From Oceanobacillus sp. HTM 045 (GTDB lineage: Bacteria > Pseudomonadota > Alphaproteobacteria > Rhodobacterales > Rhodobacteraceae): 64,000 nt of DNA. Below, in pieces: positions 36,420 through 44,794 of this stretch (positions within the stretch are counted from its first letter, which is position 1; the number at the start of each line of letters is the position of its first letter). Under the pieces are notes generated by a model. That model worked only from the letters and a program-made list of their open reading frames with translations, made no database searches and was not told where the DNA came from. The stretch covers positions 1,116,001 to 1,180,000 of the forward strand of contig WNWL01000001.1 of the NCBI GenBank assembly GCA_009733745.1, in the 5' to 3' direction. The translations under genes and the position numbers were made by a program.

Positions 36420-37499
36420 ATGCGCGCCACCTTCCTCTGGAGCAACCCGACCGGCTATCTCGCCGCCTCGCTCCTCGAACTCGCCACCGCGAAAGGCTGG
36501 GAGATCCGCCTCGTCTCCCGCATGGCCGACCCGGCGTCGACGGCGCTCTACACCCGCCTCGACGCCGCGACCGACTGGCAGCGCCTCGACGACTCGGCCT
36601 ATGCCGACCCCGCGCACATACGCGCTCTCGTCGAGAGCCACGACGCCGACGCGGTCGTCTTCCCCGGCTGGTTCCACAAGCCCTACACCGCGCTCGCCAG
36701 CGACGCGCTCACCGGGGGCCGCGGCCGCGTGATGGCGATGGACACGCCCTGGCGCGGCACCTGGCGCCAGCGCCTCGCCCGCTACCGCCTCCGCGCCTAT
36801 CTCGCGCGGATGCACCAGGTGGTCTGCGCCGGGGCGCGCACCGTCACCTATGCCCGCGCGCTCGGCATCCCGCCCGCAAGCATCCGCACCTATCTCTACG
36901 GCTACGACGCGCGCGGCTTCGGCGCGCTGGAGCGCCACCCGCAGCGCCGCTTCCTCTATGTCGGCCGCTACGCGCCGGAAAAGGGCCTGCCGACACTGGC
37001 GGAAGCCTACCGCCAGTACCGCGCCGCCGTCTCCGATCCGTGGGAACTCCATCTCTGCGGCCGCGGCCCGGCCGATGGCGGGCTTCTCGGCAGCCCCGGC
37101 GTCACCGATCACGGCTTCGTCGCGCCGGACGACCTGCCCGCCATCCTCGCCGCCTCCGGCGCCTTCGTCTTCCCCAGCCTGTACGAGCCCTTCGGCTTGG
37201 CGCTGGTGGAGGCCTGCGGCGCGGGCCTGCCGGTGATCGTCTCCGAAGAGGTCGGCGCGGCGGTGGAATGCGTGCGCGACCATGTCAACGGCCACATCTT
37301 CCCCGCCGGCGACGCGGCGGCGCTGGCCGACCGTATGCGCCGCATCCACGAGGCCGGCCCCGACCGCCTCGCGGAGATGGGCGCGAGCGGCATTGCACTG
37401 GCCGAGCCCTTCGCGGAGCGCCACTGGGCCACCCGCTGGGACGACATCCTGCGCACCGCCGCCCGCATGGCCGGGCGCGGCGACCTGAACCATGCGTGA
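36420..37499 (+). CDS. Glycosyltransferase family 4
   Basis: A 359-residue GT-B enzyme. The C-terminal GT1/GT4 domain has FLYVGRYAPEKGLPTLAEAY at about 177-196, then VAPDDLPAILAASGAFVFPS-like features (read here as FVAPDDLPAILAASG), YEPFGLALVEACGAGLPVI and EVGAAVECV. The N-terminal acceptor domain starts MRATFLWSNPTGYLAAS. No signal or membrane helix. It starts 3 bp after the previous gene and overlaps the next by 8 bp. Confidence 0.87.
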   Translation: MRATFLWSNPTGYLAASLLELATAKGWEIRLVSRMADPASTALYTRLDAATDWQRLDDSAYADPAHIRALVESHDADAVVFPGWFHKPYTALASDALTGGRGRVMAMDTPWRGTWRQRLARYRLRAYLARMHQVVCAGARTVTYARALGIPPASIRTYLYGYDARGFGALERHPQRRFLYVGRYAPEKGLPTLAEAYRQYRAAVSDPWELHLCGRGPADGGLLGSPGVTDHGFVAPDDLPAILAASGAFVFPSLYEPFGLALVEACGAGLPVIVSEEVGAAVECVRDHVNGHIFPAGDAAALADRMRRIHEAGPDRLAEMGASGIALAEPFAERHWATRWDDILRTAARMAGRGDLNHA

Positions 37500-38265
37500 G
37501 GGCCCCATGCTCGACCGGATCACCCCCCTCATCCTCACCCTCGACGAGGAGGACAACATCGCCCGCACCCTCGCGCCGCTGGCCTGGGCGCGCGAGATCC
37601 TGGTGATCGATTCCGGCTCCACCGACCGCACGCTGGAAATCCTCGCGGGCTACGACAACGTCCGCGTCCTGACCCGGAAGTTCGACAGCCACGCGGCGCA
37701 ATGGAACTACGGCCTCGACAACGTGGAGAGCGACTGGGTGCTGAGCCTCGACGCCGATTACGAGCTCTCCGAAGAACTGGTGGCGGAACTCGCCAAGCTC
37801 GACGGCGCCGCGCCGGGCTACGAGACCCGCTTCACCTACCGCGTGTTCGGCCGCAGCCTCCGCGCCACGCTCTACCCGCCGCGCGTCACCCTGTACCGCC
37901 GCGACCGGGCGCGCTACTACGACGAGGGCCACACCCAGCGCCTCAGGCTCGACGGCGCGGCGGTGCCGCTCAAGGGCCGGATCTACCACGACGACCGCAA
38001 GCCGATCGGCCGCTGGTTCCGCAGCCAGGTCAACTACGTCCGCCGCGAGGCCGACTACCTGCTCGCGACCCGGCCCGGCGAGCGCCGCCTGCTGGAGAAG
38101 CTGCGCCTGAAAATGTGGATCACGCCCTTCATCATGGCGCCCTACATCCTCATCTGGCGCGGCTGCATCCTCGACGGGCGTGCGGGGCTCTACTACGCCT
38201 TCCAGCGCACCGTGGCCGAACTGATGCTCTCGGTCGAACTGATGGACCGGCGGCTGCGGGGCTGA
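37492..38265 (+). CDS. Glycosyltransferase family 2 (WaaE-like)
   Basis: A 257-residue GT-A enzyme of the LPS core glycosyltransferase (WaaE/KdtX) type. It has LILTLDEEDNIARTLAPLAW, ILVIDSGSTDRTLEI and the metal site in WVLSLDADYELSEELV. The second half carries the basic segment YVRREADYLLATRPGERR and a hydrophobic end (TPFIMAPYILIWRGC) that may associate with the membrane. ATG 37492 overlaps the previous gene; ATG 37507 with a GAGGG upstream is an equally good start. Last gene of this operon. Confidence 0.88.
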   Translation: MREGPMLDRITPLILTLDEEDNIARTLAPLAWAREILVIDSGSTDRTLEILAGYDNVRVLTRKFDSHAAQWNYGLDNVESDWVLSLDADYELSEELVAELAKLDGAAPGYETRFTYRVFGRSLRATLYPPRVTLYRRDRARYYDEGHTQRLRLDGAAVPLKGRIYHDDRKPIGRWFRSQVNYVRREADYLLATRPGERRLLEKLRLKMWITPFIMAPYILIWRGCILDGRAGLYYAFQRTVAELMLSVELMDRRLRG

Positions 38266-38400
38266 ACCTGCCTCCCCGATAATGCCCCGCTCCCGCCGCC
38301 GGCGCTCCACCGCTCCGCCACGCGGGCACCACGGCGGGATGGTTCTTCCAGGGCCGGGCGCGCATCCCCGCGCGGCCCGCTCCAGTCACAGGGAAATCCG

Positions 38401-39234
38401 ATGAGAACGTCACCGGGACAGATGGCCAGGCTCCTCCTCTTCGCCCTCGCGCTCCTCGCCGTCACCGCCCTGCCCGCCCGCGCGGCGGTGGTCTGCACCC
38501 TGCTGGCCGATGCCGCCACCGGCGCGGTGCTGCTGGAGGAAGGCGACTGCGACCGTCCCGTCACGCCGGCCTCCACCTTCAAGGTGCCGCTGGCGGTGAT
38601 CGGCTTCGAGACCGGCCTGCTGGAAGGCCCGCACGCCCCGGTCCACCCCTACCGGCCGGGCGATCCCGACTGGGGCGGCGAGGCGTGGACGCAGGACACC
38701 GATCCCGCCCGCTGGATGCGCCATTCCGTGCTCTGGTACTCGTGGCACATCACCGCCCCGCTCGGCGCGGAGGCGCTCTCCCGCCACGCCGCCGCGCTCG
38801 GCTTCGGCAATGCCGACTTCACCGGCGATCCGGGCTTCGGCAACGGGCTGGAGCGGGCATGGATCAGCTCCTCCCTGCTGATCACGCCGCGCGAGCAGGC
38901 CGCGTTCCTGCGCGGGCTGGCCAACGGCACCCTGCCGGTATCGGCCCGGTCGATGGATTTGACCCGCGCGCTCCTGCCGGTGTTCGAGGCCGGCGGCTGG
39001 CAGGTTGCCGGCAAGACCGGCGGCGCCTACCCGCGCCGCGCCGACCGCAGCTTCGACCGCTCCCGCGGGATCGGCTGGTTCGTCGGCTGGGCGGAGCGGG
39101 ACGGACGCAGGGTGATCATCGTCCGCCTCACGCAGGACGAGGCGCGGACACAAGGCTCCCCCGGCATCCGCGCCCGCGACGCGCTCCTGGCCGAATGGCC
39201 CGCCCTGGTCGGGCGCATCGGCATGGCGGACTGA
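38401..39234 (+). CDS. Class D (OXA-type) beta-lactamase
   Basis: A 277-residue exported serine hydrolase. Signal peptide is residues 1-28. Catalytic S58 and K61 are in PASTFKVP, the SxV-type box is SVLW at 109-112, FGN at 135-137 stands where many OXA enzymes have YGN, and KTG is at 205-207. The WISSSLLITPREQ segment and final helix fit OXA enzymes. All expected catalytic positions are present, so activity on penicillins is plausible; the spectrum cannot be read. It is placed within a polysaccharide region without an adjacent regulator of ampR type. No mobile element flanks it, so it looks chromosomal and intrinsic. Confidence 0.9.
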   Translation: MRTSPGQMARLLLFALALLAVTALPARAAVVCTLLADAATGAVLLEEGDCDRPVTPASTFKVPLAVIGFETGLLEGPHAPVHPYRPGDPDWGGEAWTQDTDPARWMRHSVLWYSWHITAPLGAEALSRHAAALGFGNADFTGDPGFGNGLERAWISSSLLITPREQAAFLRGLANGTLPVSARSMDLTRALLPVFEAGGWQVAGKTGGAYPRRADRSFDRSRGIGWFVGWAERDGRRVIIVRLTQDEARTQGSPGIRARDALLAEWPALVGRIGMAD

Positions 39235-39264
39235 CCGCGGCGGCGAGTCCCGGAGCCGTCCCGG

Positions 39265-40296
39265 TCAGGGCCGGGGCGGCCGCTTCGACGCGTCGCAGGC
39301 ACGGCCGCCCTCCAGCTCGACACAGCCCGCCTCGGCCTTCAGGCAGCCGAGGATCGCGTTCGAACCCGCAGCCCCCGCGTGGTAGTGATAGCCGAGCCCC
39401 TCGCCCGCATGGCCGTTGCAGGCGTCGAGCCCCTTCGGCTCGGTCCCGTCGGCCAGCAGGTGCGGGAAGATCCCGTAGCCGTCCATCGCGATGCCGATCT
39501 GGCGGCCATGCGCGGAAGCTTCCGCGCCACCCGCATCCTCACCGCCCGTCGCCAGGGCGCCGTCGAGACAGTCGGTGACAGCGTGGTAATGGTAGCCGAC
39601 ATGCGGGTTCACATGCCCGCCGCAATCGTCGAACGGTGCGATCGTGTGCGCGCCGAGGATCGCGTCCACCGGCGCCGGCCCGTCGAGGCGCACGCCGTTA
39701 TGGGCCACGCCCGAGCCGGAATGCCGCGTGTCCTGCACGCGGGCGGCCACAACCGGCTCCAGCGGGATCGTGTAGGTCACGGCGAGGCCGTCGGGCATGT
39801 ATTCCGGCAGGCACTCGACGCAGTAGTTGTTGTATTCCTCCGCCACGTCGGGCCGCGCCGCGGCCTGGCAGGCCTCCAGCGTACCGGTGAAGCGGATCGC
39901 GCCGGTCTCCGGGTCGAAGAGCTGCCATTCGGTGTCGCCGTAGAACTCTGCCAGCTTCTCGATGAAGGCGCCGTCCACGTCGTAGACCTCGCCCCCCTCC
40001 AGCCAGATGCCGCCCTGCTCCGCCCCGTCGGAGATGTTCTGCGGGCACCACGGACCGGGGGTGTAATCCTGCGGCGTCGGCGTCACGGTGATCTGGAAGC
40101 AGGTCGTCCCGGTACCGCCCGACAGGGTGCAATCGACCAGCTCGGGTCCCGAGACGACATTGGCCTCCGCGAAGAAGGCGGCGATGCGGTCGAGCCGGGT
40201 CTCGTGAGCCTGCGCGGCGGCCGGCGCAAGCGCCAGGATCGCCACGGTTGCAGCGCTCGCGGCGGGGCGCGCGGCGGCGGGAAGGATACGGGGCAT
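39265..40296 (-). CDS. YHYH-domain secreted protein
   Basis: A 343-residue exported protein. Signal peptide is residues 1-30 (ends AAAQAHE). Two YHYH motifs at 235-238 and 303-306 (HVGYHYHAVTDC, GLGYHYHAGAAG) and an intervening MDGYGIFPHL segment are diagnostic of the YHYH family, thought to bind metal. About nine cysteines in the mature part suggest disulfides. Function is not established for the family. It is divergent from marR across 91 bp that contain two perfect palindromes, so it is probably the MarR target. Confidence 0.82.
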   Translation of the reverse strand: MPRILPAAARPAASAATVAILALAPAAAQAHETRLDRIAAFFAEANVVSGPELVDCTLSGGTGTTCFQITVTPTPQDYTPGPWCPQNISDGAEQGGIWLEGGEVYDVDGAFIEKLAEFYGDTEWQLFDPETGAIRFTGTLEACQAAARPDVAEEYNNYCVECLPEYMPDGLAVTYTIPLEPVVAARVQDTRHSGSGVAHNGVRLDGPAPVDAILGAHTIAPFDDCGGHVNPHVGYHYHAVTDCLDGALATGGEDAGGAEASAHGRQIGIAMDGYGIFPHLLADGTEPKGLDACNGHAGEGLGYHYHAGAAGSNAILGCLKAEAGCVELEGGRACDASKRPPRP

Positions 40297-40333
40297 CGGC
40301 GGGGCTCCTTCGGTCCGGGTCCGTTTTCTCGCT

Positions 40334-40351
40334 CACCTGCGGTGGCAGGTG
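40334..40351. promoter_or_regulatory. Perfect palindrome between the YHYH gene and marR
   Basis: CACCTGC and GCAGGTG form a 7-bp perfect inverted repeat around GGTG. It lies 38 bp before the YHYH start. It could be an operator for the MarR protein or for another regulator. Confidence 0.45.
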
Positions 40352-40363
40352 TGGATTCGAATT

Positions 40364-40379
40364 AGTTAGCCTGCTAACT
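40364..40379. promoter_or_regulatory. Probable MarR operator
   Basis: AGTTAGC-CT-GCTAACT is a perfect 16-bp palindrome in an A+T-rich patch 8 bp before the marR start and within the divergent promoter region. MarR repressors bind palindromes of this size. Autoregulation plus control of the YHYH gene is the simplest reading. Confidence 0.65.
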
Positions 40380-40387
40380 GTTTTGCC

Positions 40388-40900
40388 ATGACATGGCAAC
40401 CCTCACCACAACCCTATCGATTCCACTTTCTCCTCCACTCCGCGCACCTGCTCGAGGAGGTGCTCCGCGAGAGACTGAAGCCCGTCGGCCTGCACCCCGG
40501 CCAGGCCCGCGTGATCCACGCGCTCCACCGCATGAAGGAATGCTCCCAGTCCCGGCTGGCGCGGGAGTTCGACGTCAGCGCCGCGAGCATGAGCACCATG
40601 ACCGCGCGCCTGCTGGCCAATGGCCACATCCGCCGCCGCCCGGACAGGCAGGACGGCCGCAACCAGCTTCTCAGCCTCACCCCGAGCGGCGAGCGGCTGA
40701 TGGAGCGGATCGAGGAGGTCTGGCGCGAGATGGACCGCGTTGTCATCGAGGCGATCGGCCCCGGCCGCGCCGGCGCGCTGTTCGAGAACGGCATGCACCT
40801 GCGCGATGCGCTGGGCGGCCAGGCGCCGGGGGAGTCGATGGAGAACGCCACTGCGCCCGCACGCGGTGCGGTTTCCCGGACGCGGAACCCGGCACCCTGA
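40388..40900 (+). CDS. MarR-family transcriptional regulator
   Basis: A 170-residue winged-helix repressor. The recognition helix region is LAREFDVSAASMSTMTARLL, about 58-77. The wing is GHIRRRPDRQDGRNQLLSL, with the conserved D-x-R-x3 pattern of MarR. Flanking helices form the dimer. The last ~25 residues are disordered. Its operator candidate lies immediately upstream. The ligand is unknown. Confidence 0.88.
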   Translation: MTWQPSPQPYRFHFLLHSAHLLEEVLRERLKPVGLHPGQARVIHALHRMKECSQSRLAREFDVSAASMSTMTARLLANGHIRRRPDRQDGRNQLLSLTPSGERLMERIEEVWREMDRVVIEAIGPGRAGALFENGMHLRDALGGQAPGESMENATAPARGAVSRTRNPAP

Positions 40901-40926
40901 GCGCAGGAAGCTCAGCACAAAGGGCA

Positions 40927-41072
40927 ACGTCCGGCCCTGGTCGGGCGTGGTGCCTCGCCGGGTTTGCTTGGTTTATGGCGGCACACCCTCCCCGCCTCCT
41001 GATTTCCTTGCAACGGCAGAGAACGCCCGGCCCCGGGGAGGGCCGGACGTGGCCCGCGCTAGCCGCGCGTGC
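40927..41072 (+). repeat. Hairpin-rich 145-bp intergenic element, copy 2
   Basis: First of three head-to-tail copies after marR. It starts 26 bp after the marR stop, preceded by the conserved lead GCTCAGCACAAAGG. The left hairpin is GCCC-TGGTC-GGGC, the middle hairpin CCGGCCC-CGGGGA-GGGCCGG is perfect, and the right one is CCCGCGC-TAGCC-GCGCGTG. Its A/T-rich conserved word is TGCTTGGTTTAT. The distance to copy 3 is 231 bp. Confidence 0.9.
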
Positions 41073-41157
41073 TGAGGCTAATGCTGCTCGCAAGCCAGAT
41101 CCTCTCAACCGATGGCATCCCCTGCTCCCCCTCGGTCGAAGCTCAGCACAAAGGGCC

Positions 41158-41302
41158 ACGACCGGCCCTGGGCGGGCATGGTGCTGCTCCGGGAATGCTT
41201 GGTTTATCTCGGCAACCTCTCCCGTCCTCTGACCCCCTTGCAACACCCGAGAACGCCCGGCCCCGGGGAGGGCCGGACGTGGCCCGGGCTGGTCGCCCGG
41301 GC
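41158..41302 (+). repeat. Hairpin-rich 145-bp intergenic element, copy 3
   Basis: Second copy in the array, again preceded by GCTCAGCACAAAGGG. The left loop is TGGGC. The middle hairpin is perfect. The right hairpin reads CCCGGGC-TGGTC-GCCCGGG, fully paired, with the C/G and G/C positions both changed relative to copies 1, 2, 5, 6 and 7. The linker to copy 4 is 89 bp. Confidence 0.9.
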
Positions 41303-41391
41303 TGTGGCTGATCGGAGTGCCCTTCCCAGCAAGCCGCCACCCGATGGCAAGGCACTGAAACCATCTAGGCTGAAGCTCAGCACAAAGAGCT

Positions 41392-41536
41392 ACGTCCGGC
41401 CCTGGTCGGGCGTGGCGCTCCCAACGGGCAGCGTGATTTATCCCCGCAACCCCTCCCGCCCTCTGACCCCCTTGCAGCGTCGAAAAACGCCCGGCCCCGG
41501 GGAGGGCCGGACGTGGCCCGGGCTGATCGCCCGGGC
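41392..41536 (+). repeat. Hairpin-rich 145-bp intergenic element, copy 4
   Basis: Third copy in the array, lead AGCTCAGCACAAAGAG. It keeps GCCC-TGGTC-GGGC and the perfect middle hairpin. The right hairpin is CCCGGGC-TGATC-GCCCGGG, like copy 3. The end is 66 bp before the galE stop on the opposite strand. Its middle word is GTGATTTATCCCCGC. Confidence 0.9.
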
Positions 41537-41602
41537 TGTGGCTGGTGCTGCGCGTTAAACCGAACCGATCCCACTATCGGGATGACGAGGCCGGTGCCTC
41601 CC

Positions 41603-42607
41603 TCACCCCCGGAAAATCCGCCCGTAGGTCTCCGAGCCCTGCCAGGCCCAGGCGGTCTCGACGATGGTGCGCAGATCCGAGCGCGGCGTCAGGTTCCCGC
41701 CCAGCAATGCCCGCGCCGCGGCGGCGTCGGCGACCAGCGCCTCGGCGTCGCCGGCCCGGCGCGGGCCGGTGGAGTGCGGCACCGCCCGGCCCGTCACTTG
41801 TTCGGCCATGTCCAGCACCTCGCGCACGGAATAGCCCTGCCCGGTGCCGAGATTCACCGCGAAGGACGGCGTGCCCCCCAGCAACCGCTCCATCGCCGTG
41901 ACATGCGCCGCGGCGAGGTCGCCGACATGGATGTAGTCGCGCACCGCCGTCCCGTCCGGCGAGGGATAGTCGGTGCCGAACACCGTGATCGGCTTCCGCC
42001 GCCCGGTGATCGCGTCCAGCACCAGCGGGATCAGGTGGGTCTCCACCTCCCGGAACTCGCCGATCTCCGCGTCCGGGTCTGCGCCTGCGGCGTTGAAATA
42101 GCGCAGCGCCGCGTGCGGGAAGCCATGCGCCGCGTCGATGTCGGAGAGGATCGTCTCCACCATCAGCTTCGACGACCCGTAGGCATTGAGCGGCGCCTTG
42201 GGCGCGCTTTCGGAGATCGGCACCACCTCCGGCTGGCCGTAGATCGCGCAGGTCGAGGAGAAGACGAAGGCCCCCACGCCCGCCGCGCGCGCCGCCTCGA
42301 TCACGTTCAGCGCGCCCATCACGTTGGCGCGGTAGTAGCGCCCCGGCTCGCGCACCGACTCGCCCACCAGCGTCAGCGCGGCGAAGTTCATCACCGCTAC
42401 CGGCGCGTGGGCTTCCATCACCTGCCGCAGCCGGTCCGCGTCGAGGATCGAGCCGCGCTCCAGCGGGCCCCAGCGCACCGCCCATTCGTTGCCGACCGAG
42501 AGGTCGTCGTAGACCACCGGCAGGTAGCCCGCCGCCGCCAGCGCCTTCGCGGCGTGCGAGCCGACATAGCCCGCGCCGCCCGTCACAAGGACCTTCCGTT
42601 CCGCCAT
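41603..42607 (-). CDS. galE: UDP-glucose 4-epimerase
   Basis: A 334-residue extended short-chain dehydrogenase that interconverts UDP-glucose and UDP-galactose. NAD-binding VTGGAGYVGSHAAKAL lies at 8-23, catalytic Ser/Thr in VFSSTCAIYG, and Tyr-Lys in AYGSSKLM. RYFNAAGADPD and GTAVRDYIHVGDLA are diagnostic of GalE. The gene starts 15 bp after the manC stop, so manC and galE form one minus-strand operon. Confidence 0.95.
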   Translation of the reverse strand: MAERKVLVTGGAGYVGSHAAKALAAAGYLPVVYDDLSVGNEWAVRWGPLERGSILDADRLRQVMEAHAPVAVMNFAALTLVGESVREPGRYYRANVMGALNVIEAARAAGVGAFVFSSTCAIYGQPEVVPISESAPKAPLNAYGSSKLMVETILSDIDAAHGFPHAALRYFNAAGADPDAEIGEFREVETHLIPLVLDAITGRRKPITVFGTDYPSPDGTAVRDYIHVGDLAAAHVTAMERLLGGTPSFAVNLGTGQGYSVREVLDMAEQVTGRAVPHSTGPRRAGDAEALVADAAAARALLGGNLTPRSDLRTIVETAWAWQGSETYGRIFRG

Positions 42608-42622
42608 TGCCCGTCCTGCCAG

Positions 42623-44080
42623 CTAGTTGCGCGCGTAGACGTCCTCGTAGCGCACGATGTCGTCCTCGCCGAGATAGACGCCCGACTGCACCTCGATCAG
42701 GTGCAGTTCCACCCTGCCCGGGTTCTCCAGCCGGTGTACCGCGCCGAGCGGGATGTAGACCGACTGGTTCTCGGTCAGCAGCCGCACGTCCTCGTCCACC
42801 GTCACCCGCGCCGTGCCGGCGACCACCACCCAGTGCTCCGAACGGTGCACGTGGCTCTGCAGCGACAGGATCCCGCCCGGCTTGACCATGATCTGCTTGA
42901 CCTGGAAGCGGCCGCCCAGCGCCAGCGTCTCGTACCAGCCCCAGGGCCGGTAGCAGCGCGGGAAGTCGGTCGCCTGCGTCGCGCCGTCGGCCTTCAGCGC
43001 CTCGACCGCGAGGCGCACGTCCTGCGCCCGGTCCTGGCTGGCCACCAGCACCGCGTCGCGCATCGCCACCGCGACGATGCCGTCGAGGCCGAGCCCGACC
43101 AGCCGCTGCCCGTCCTCGCCCGCGCGCAGGAGCGTCTCCCGGCAGTCGATCGCCTGCGCCCCCGCGGAGACCGCGTTGCCGTCGCCGTCGCGCTCCGAGT
43201 GCTGCCAGACCGTGTTCCAGGTGCCGAGGTCGTTCCAGCCGCAGTCGATCGGCATGACGCGGCCCTCCACCTTCTCGAGGATCGCGTAGTCGATCGAGAT
43301 GTCGGGCGAGGCGGCGTATGCCTCCGCCCCGAGCCGGAAGAAGTCGAGATCCTCGCGGCCCCCCGCCACCGCCGCGCGGCAGGCGGCCAGCACCTCCGGC
43401 GCGTGGGTCTCGAAGAGGCCGATCACCGTCGCCGCCGAGAACAGGAACATGCCGGAATTCCAGAGGAACCGCCCCGAGCCCGCCATCTCCGCCGCGCGCT
43501 CCGCGTCCGGCTTCTCGATGAAGCGCAGGAAGGGCTGCGGCTCGGTCCCCGCGGCACCGGGCAGCTCGATATAGCCATAGCCGGTCTCGGCCCGGTCCGG
43601 CACGATGCCGAAGGTCACCACCTCGCCCGCCGCCGCCGCCGCGGCCCCCGCTGCCACCGCGGCGCGGAAGACGCCCGCGTCCGAGATCACGTGATCCGAC
43701 GGCAGCGCCAGCAGCAGCGCCGCCGGGTCGCGCTCCGCCACCAGCAGCGCCGCGGTGCAGACCGACGGCGCGGTGTTGCGCCCCTCCGGCTCGATCACGA
43801 TCCGGGCCGGGTCCACCCCCGCCGCCGCCGCCTGCTCGCCGACGATGAAGCGGAAATCCGCGCCGGTCATCAGCCAGGGCGCGGCGAAGCCCGCGCCGGC
43901 GATCCGGTCCAGCGTCTGCTGGAACAGCGAGCCCCCGGGCAGGAGCGGGCTGAACTGCTTGGGGTAGGATTTCCGCGACAACGGCCAGAGCCGCGTGCCC
44001 GAACCGCCGCACATGATGACCGGGTGGATCGCGACCCCGCTCGAAACCCCGTTCGACACCCCGTTCGACACCTCGACCAT
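42623..44080 (-). CDS. manC: Mannose-1-P guanylyltransferase / mannose-6-P isomerase
   Basis: A 485-residue bifunctional type II enzyme. Residues about 18-290 are the GDP-mannose pyrophosphorylase with GGSGTRLWP at 25-33 and KSYPKQF, LALPSDHV and RFIEKPD. The C-terminal ~130 residues are the cupin isomerase domain with RPWGWYETL, IMVKPGGILSLQSH and HRSEHWVVVAGTA. It makes GDP-mannose for gmd/fcl. The start is ATG 44080 (ATG 44095 possible). The first ~15 codons come from a 12-bp tandem repeat that gives NGVSNGVSSGV. It lies in front of galE. Confidence 0.94.
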   Translation of the reverse strand: MVEVSNGVSNGVSSGVAIHPVIMCGGSGTRLWPLSRKSYPKQFSPLLPGGSLFQQTLDRIAGAGFAAPWLMTGADFRFIVGEQAAAAGVDPARIVIEPEGRNTAPSVCTAALLVAERDPAALLLALPSDHVISDAGVFRAAVAAGAAAAAAGEVVTFGIVPDRAETGYGYIELPGAAGTEPQPFLRFIEKPDAERAAEMAGSGRFLWNSGMFLFSAATVIGLFETHAPEVLAACRAAVAGGREDLDFFRLGAEAYAASPDISIDYAILEKVEGRVMPIDCGWNDLGTWNTVWQHSERDGDGNAVSAGAQAIDCRETLLRAGEDGQRLVGLGLDGIVAVAMRDAVLVASQDRAQDVRLAVEALKADGATQATDFPRCYRPWGWYETLALGGRFQVKQIMVKPGGILSLQSHVHRSEHWVVVAGTARVTVDEDVRLLTENQSVYIPLGAVHRLENPGRVELHLIEVQSGVYLGEDDIVRYEDVYARN

Positions 44081-44338
44081 TGCCTCACCGCCCATGCTGC
44101 CAGACCCAGCTTCCGAACCAGCGGCCCGTACCGCCGACCGCAGGACGACCATACGTCTTTCGCGGCAAATAGCACCCCGTGAAACCGCCCGGGCAACAAC
44201 CGGCCAAGGCCTGCGGCCCGCCTGCATCGCCCGGGGGGCGGAATGAGGTGGGAGCAGCAAGGGCGTAACCGAAGGCACCTCGCGAAAGTGCGTGATCCCG
44301 ACCATTTTCCCCCCCGCCCAAGCTCAGAGAATAGGGAC

Positions 44339-44482
44339 ACGACCGGCCCTGGACGGGCATGGTAGTCCGCCGGGTCTGCTTGATTTATCCCCGCTGCCCT
44401 CCCGCCCTCCGATCTTCTTGCAGCATTGGAAAACGCCCGGCCCCGGGGAGGGCCGGACGTGGCCCGCGCTGGTCGCGCGTGC
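44339..44482 (+). repeat. Hairpin-rich 145-bp intergenic element, copy 5
   Basis: First of three head-to-tail copies upstream of manC. It has GCCC-TGGAC-GGGC, a perfect middle hairpin, and CCCGCGC-TGGTC-GCGCGTG. Its central words are TGCTTGATTTATCCCCGC and CTTCTTGCAGC. The lead is AGCTCAGAGAATAGGG. The period to copy 6 is exactly 228 bp. The stretch 44081-44338 before it holds no recognisable gene. Confidence 0.9.
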
Positions 44483-44566
44483 TGCGGCGGATGCTCCGCG
44501 CAATCCAGAACCTCTCAACAGCTGGCCCCTGTGCTCCCCCTTGATCAAAGCTGAGCGCAAAGGGAC

Positions 44567-44711
44567 ACGACCGGCCCTGGGCGGGCGTGGCGCTCCTGCG
44601 GGTTCGCTTGGTTTATCCCCGCACCACCTCCCGCCCTCCGATCTTCTTGCAGCATTGCAAAACGCCCGGCCACGGGGAGGGCCGGGCGTGGCCCGCGCTG
44701 GTCGCGCGTGC
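44567..44711 (+). repeat. Hairpin-rich 145-bp intergenic element, copy 6
   Basis: Second copy of the array upstream of manC. The left hairpin is GCCC-TGGGC-GGGC. The middle hairpin has one mismatch (CCGGCCA). The right hairpin is CCCGCGC-TGGTC-GCGCGTG. The linker contains CGCGCAAGCCAGAACC and CTCAACAGCTGGCCCC, shared with the linker after copy 5. The period to copy 7 is exactly 228 bp. Confidence 0.9.
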
Positions 44712-44794
44712 CGTGGCAGATGCTGCGCGCAAGCCAGAACCGCTCAACAGCTGGCCCCATGTTCCATCTTCGCTGAAACTGAGCACGAAGGGAC

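Noticed and set aside
41112-41558. A 148-codon frame across copies 3 and 4
   Set aside because: Same reason: the reading frame of the right half differs between copy 2 and copies 3-4, there is no Shine-Dalgarno, and changes follow stem pairing rather than codon positions.
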